Translations under genes and position numbers: made by a program
In this document: piece after piece, positions 5,326-8,194 of the stretch
Layout of the letters: each line of letters opens with the position of its first letter
How positions within the stretch are numbered: the stretch's first letter is position 1
The notes under the pieces: model-generated
What the model was told of the DNA's origin: nothing
Seen by the model: only the letters and a program-made list of their open reading frames with translations
Database searches by the model: none
Assembly (NCBI GenBank): GCA_944323095.1
Contig: CALURE010000066.1
Location: 1-8,194 of the forward strand
DNA from: Candidatus Gastranaerophilales bacterium
GTDB taxonomy: Bacteria; Cyanobacteriota; Vampirovibrionia; Gastranaerophilales; Gastranaerophilaceae
Direction: 5' to 3'
Length of the DNA: 8,194 bases

Positions 5326-7974
5326 ATGACAGCAACCAAGATTGACGATTTACCCACAGTTTACGATCCAAAAGAAACAGAAGAAAAAATTTATAAGTTC
5401 TGGGAGGAAGGAGAATATTTTAAGGCTGATGCAAAAAGCAAAAAGCCCCCGTATTCAATAGTTATACCTCCGCCGAACGTAACAGGTGTCCTTCATATGG
5501 GACATGCGCTTGATGAGACTTTGCAGGACATTTTGACCCGTTATCACAGGATGGCCGGATATGAGACTCTCTGGCTCCCCGGAACAGATCATGCAGGGAT
5601 TGCGACTCAGAATGTAGTTGAAAAAATGTTACGTGAAAAAGGGCTGTCACGTTATGATTTGGGTCGTGAAAAATTCCTTGAGGAGACATGGAAATGGGCA
5701 AATGAACATAAATCTGCAATTTTAGATCAGTGTAAACGTCTCGGGGCATCATTTGACCGCTCAAGAGAACGTTTTACTTTTGATGAAGGTTGTTCACGCG
5801 CTGTAAAAGAAGTTTTTGTAAGACTTTATGAAAAAGGGTTAATTTATAAAGGTAAATATATAGTTAACTGGTGTCCGCGCTGCAACAGTGCAATTTCTGA
5901 TGTTGAAACCGAATACGCAACGGAACAGGGGCACATGTGGGAAATTTCTTATCCCGTTAAAGGTGAATCAGGTGCAATAATCGTTGCAACAACAAGGCCT
6001 GAAACAATTTTCGGTGATGTTGCAATTGCTGTTCACCCGTCAGATCATAAATATTCCGAATTAGTCGGCAAAACAGTCATTATACCGCTTTCGGGCAGAG
6101 AAATTCCGATTATTGCTGATGAATATGTTGATAAGAATTTTGGAACAGGCGCTGTTAAAATTACACCGGCACACGACCCGAATGACTTTGAAGTGGGTAA
6201 ACGTCACGGGTTGAAGCCTATCTGGGTTATTAATAATGATGGTACAATGAAGGCATGTGGAGAAGTCCCGCAAGAACTTCACGGACTTGACAGATATGAA
6301 GCAAGGGAAAAAATTGTCGGCATGCTTTCATATAAAAATTTCTTGTTGAGAACACGCGACCATGAACACAATGTAGGCAAATGCCAGCGCTGTGGAACTA
6401 CAATTGAACCGCTTTTGTCTGAACAGTGGTTTGTAAAAATGGCTCCGCTTGCAAAAGAAGCTATTGCAGCAGTTCAAGACGGTAGAATAAAATTTGTTCC
6501 TGACCGTTGGGAGAAAAATTATCTTGGCTGGATGGAAAATATCCGCGACTGGTGTATTTCAAGGCAATTGTGGTGGGGGCATCAAATTCCTGCATATTAT
6601 CACAATGAAACAGGCGAAATGATCGTAGCAAGAGAAAATCCTGATCCTGAAAATTATACTCAAGATCCGGATGTGCTTGATACCTGGTTTTCATCAGGTT
6701 TGTGGCCTTTCTCGACCATGGGTTGGCCTGATACGGAAAGTGAAGATTTCAAAAAATTCTACCCGACTACAACTCTTGTAACAGGTTTTGATATTATTTT
6801 CTTCTGGGTTGCAAGAATGATTACAATGGGTCTTGAATTTACAGGTAAAGCTCCGTTTTCTACCGTTTATATTCACGGGCTTATCCGTGATGAAAAAGGC
6901 CAGAAAATGTCTAAATCTAAAGGCAACACAATTGATCCTGTTAAAATTATAGACAAATACGGCTGTGATGCTTTGAGATTCACAATGACATCTTTATGCA
7001 CTTACGGCGGGCAGGATATTAAAATGAGCGAGGAAAGATTTGAATACGGAAGAAATTTCGCAAATAAAATCTGGAATGCTTCAAGATTTGTGCTTATGAA
7101 CCTTGACGGAGTCGATAATAAAGATATTGATTTTGACAACCTGACTATCGCCGATAAATGGATTTTAGACAAACTTAATAAAGTCGCAAAGGAAGTAAAC
7201 GAAAATATAGAAAGTTTCAGAATAGGTGAAGTTGCTCATATTCTTTACGATTTCTTCTGGAATTCATACTGCGACTGGTATGTTGAAATCGCTAAAATTC
7301 AATTACAGGATAGTAATTTAAAAACAAATACCCAACGTGTCTTAAGGTATGTTCTTGACGTGTCATTAAGAATGCTTCATCCTATAATGCCGCATATTAC
7401 AGAGCGCGTATGGCAGTTAATTCCGAAGCAAACAGAAACAAAAGCGCTTATTGTTGCAGAATTCCCGAAATATAAAGAAGATTTGGAATTCCCGCAAGAA
7501 GCAGGGGAAATGGAGCTTGTTTTTGAAACAATTACATCATTACGTAATGTCCGCCAGAGTTTCAATATTTCGCCATCGGTTAAATGTGATATTGAAATCA
7601 GAGCTGAAAAATCAGAAAAATCTGTATTTGAGGCAATCGAAGCATATATTCAGCGTCTTGCAAGGGTTGAAAATATTTCTTATGCTGATATGAATGCGCC
7701 TGTTCCTCCGAAAAGCGCAACAGCAGTTGTCTCGGCTTCCAAAATAATTCTGCCTCTTGCGGATTTGATAGATCTTGACGCAGAAATAGCCCGTCAGCAA
7801 AAGAAACTGGATAAGCTTACAGCAGAAAAGAAATCAATGCTCGGCAGAATTAATAATCCAAAATTTGTAGCTAATGCCCCTAAAGAGCTTATTGAACAGA
7901 CAAAATCAAGAATTACTGAAATAGAAATTCAGGAAAAAACGATTTCTGATTTGATAGAATCGTTAAAAGCTTAG
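5326..7974 (+). CDS. valS: Valyl-tRNA synthetase
   Basis: ValS is a class Ia aminoacyl-tRNA synthetase that charges tRNA-Val and hydrolyses mischarged Thr-tRNA-Val. At 882 residues it is full length. The Rossmann-fold signature is PPPNVTGVLHMGH (48-60; HMGH is the HIGH-type motif). The KMSKS loop is exact at 527-531. The CP1 editing domain is present: TTRPET (222-227) and GTGAVKITPAHDPNDFEVG (273-291). Two Cys pairs, CPRC (183-186) and CQRC (353-356), look like the zinc site of bacterial ValRS. The DWCISRQLWWGH segment (408-419), the anticodon-binding helical domain (about 605-745) and the C-terminal tRNA-binding coiled coil (about 815-880) follow in normal order. AAGGA (5314-5318) is 7 bases before the ATG. 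The gene lies 61 bases after the prepilin-like gene, without a clear promoter of its own. Confidence 0.98.
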   Translation: MTATKIDDLPTVYDPKETEEKIYKFWEEGEYFKADAKSKKPPYSIVIPPPNVTGVLHMGHALDETLQDILTRYHRMAGYETLWLPGTDHAGIATQNVVEKMLREKGLSRYDLGREKFLEETWKWANEHKSAILDQCKRLGASFDRSRERFTFDEGCSRAVKEVFVRLYEKGLIYKGKYIVNWCPRCNSAISDVETEYATEQGHMWEISYPVKGESGAIIVATTRPETIFGDVAIAVHPSDHKYSELVGKTVIIPLSGREIPIIADEYVDKNFGTGAVKITPAHDPNDFEVGKRHGLKPIWVINNDGTMKACGEVPQELHGLDRYEAREKIVGMLSYKNFLLRTRDHEHNVGKCQRCGTTIEPLLSEQWFVKMAPLAKEAIAAVQDGRIKFVPDRWEKNYLGWMENIRDWCISRQLWWGHQIPAYYHNETGEMIVARENPDPENYTQDPDVLDTWFSSGLWPFSTMGWPDTESEDFKKFYPTTTLVTGFDIIFFWVARMITMGLEFTGKAPFSTVYIHGLIRDEKGQKMSKSKGNTIDPVKIIDKYGCDALRFTMTSLCTYGGQDIKMSEERFEYGRNFANKIWNASRFVLMNLDGVDNKDIDFDNLTIADKWILDKLNKVAKEVNENIESFRIGEVAHILYDFFWNSYCDWYVEIAKIQLQDSNLKTNTQRVLRYVLDVSLRMLHPIMPHITERVWQLIPKQTETKALIVAEFPKYKEDLEFPQEAGEMELVFETITSLRNVRQSFNISPSVKCDIEIRAEKSEKSVFEAIEAYIQRLARVENISYADMNAPVPPKSATAVVSASKIILPLADLIDLDAEIARQQKKLDKLTAEKKSMLGRINNPKFVANAPKELIEQTKSRITEIEIQEKTISDLIESLKA

Positions 7975-7992
7975 ATAAATCAATATATTCTG

Positions 7993-8018
7993 AGTGTGAA
8001 GTGCTTGCGCTTCGCACT
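7993..8018 (+). terminator. Hairpin after valS, probable terminator
   Basis: 7993-8004 pairs with 8007-8018 (12 pairs in sequence, two of them G-U; the tightest two would open into a tetraloop). It starts 19 bases after the valS stop and is GC-rich compared with its surroundings. Only a broken T run (ATTATGCTGTTT) follows, so it may alternatively be a dispersed palindrome. Confidence 0.55.
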
Positions 8019-8073
8019 ATTATGCTGTTTAAATGTTAAGAGAATTTACAAAAATCTTTACAAATTTTTAATC

Positions 8074-8095
8074 ATTTGTTACAATGGTCACAAAT
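8074..8095. promoter_or_regulatory. Crp/Fnr-like palindromic operator candidate
   Basis: ATTTGTTAC (8074-8082) and GTCACAAAT (8087-8095) are inverted at 8 of 9 positions around AATG. The core TGTTA-N6-TCACA differs by one base from the Crp-family consensus TGTGA-N6-TCACA. It covers the -35 and part of the spacer of the downstream promoter, a position expected of a repressor. Additional TTTACA copies lie upstream at 8045 and 8057. Confidence 0.5.
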
Positions 8096-8105
8096 AGTAT
8101 ATATT
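8076..8105 (+). promoter_or_regulatory. Promoter of the S1-like gene
   Basis: TTGTTA (8076-8081, 4 of 6 to consensus) and TATATT (8100-8105) have an 18-base spacer; the overlapping TATATA (8098-8103) would give 16. A start near 8112 gives a leader of about 22 nt containing GGAG (8125-8128). Confidence 0.6.
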
Positions 8106-8133
8106 ATAGTGTCAAAAGACAATTGGAGTAAAA

Positions 8134-8194
8134 ATGGCATCTCAGGAATTAGATTTTGAAGAATTATTAAAACAGTATGATTACAAGTTTCAAA
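8134..8194 (+). CDS. rpsA: Probable 30S ribosomal protein S1 (N-terminal 20 codons, cut by window edge)
   Basis: ATG 8134 is preceded by GGAG (8125-8128) with 5-base spacing and by a plausible promoter. The visible residues, MASQELDFEELLKQYDYKFQ, match the opening of S1-type proteins of cyanobacteria and relatives, where an FxxLLxxYDYxF segment leads into the first S1/OB repeat. S1 binds mRNA on the 30S subunit and assists initiation. Only 20 residues are seen, so another S1-domain protein cannot be excluded. Confidence 0.6.
   Translation, partial: MASQELDFEELLKQYDYKFQ

Noticed and set aside
5462..7800. Several minus-strand and alternate-frame open frames inside valS, the prepilin gene and the 588-residue gene
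   Set aside because: They lie within strongly supported genes, lack RBS and recognisable motifs, and read as shadows of the real frame.

Overview
The window is AT-rich, tightly packed bacterial chromosome. It most resembles the non-photosynthetic cyanobacterial relatives of animal guts (Vampirovibrionia/Melainabacteria, especially Gastranaerophilales). This rests on the prepilin signature FTLAEVLITLGIIGVVAA followed by a Cys-rich pseudopilin body with a late 'DVNGKRGPNKWG' motif, on the S1-like N-terminus at the right edge, and on short dispersed palindromic repeats in AT-rich spacers. The assignment is from recognition only, not from a search.

Layout. Positions 1-1029 hold the 3' part of a plus-strand gene whose product is a strict Asp-X dipeptide repeat (201 visible residues) joined to a C-terminal PilZ (c-di-GMP receptor) domain. 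A perfectly placed bidirectional terminator (1046-1082) separates it from a convergent minus-strand gene (1081-2847) for a 588-residue protein of unknown function, with a charged coiled coil followed by a long nonpolar helical region. A 273-bp divergent spacer carries a dispersed inverted repeat and a good promoter for fabI (3121-3933), enoyl-ACP reductase, which ends at a 17-bp perfect hairpin. Next comes a prepilin-like gene (frame 4041-5264), then valS (5326-7974), and the first 20 codons of what looks like rpsA (8134 to the edge) behind its own promoter and a Crp-like palindrome.

The most unusual locus is the prepilin gene. It has a strong promoter, a canonical RBS and an ATG (4048), but that ATG opens a 17-codon frame that stops at 4099-4101. 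A run of ten G residues (4078-4087) lies between this start and the prepilin frame. Adding one G, or losing two, would join the ATG to the prepilin. Between the G run and the prepilin signature lie about 400 bp of patchwork palindromic repeat modules, all open in the prepilin frame, ending in a duplicated FTLAE signature. This is consistent with a contingency (phase-variable) surface gene invaded by repeats, or with a gene broken in this assembly.

The genes do not form one operon. fabI (fatty acid synthesis), valS and rpsA (translation) are housekeeping genes, each apparently with its own start signals. The PilZ-repeat gene, the 588-residue protein and the prepilin are lineage-specific, probably concerned with signalling or the cell surface.
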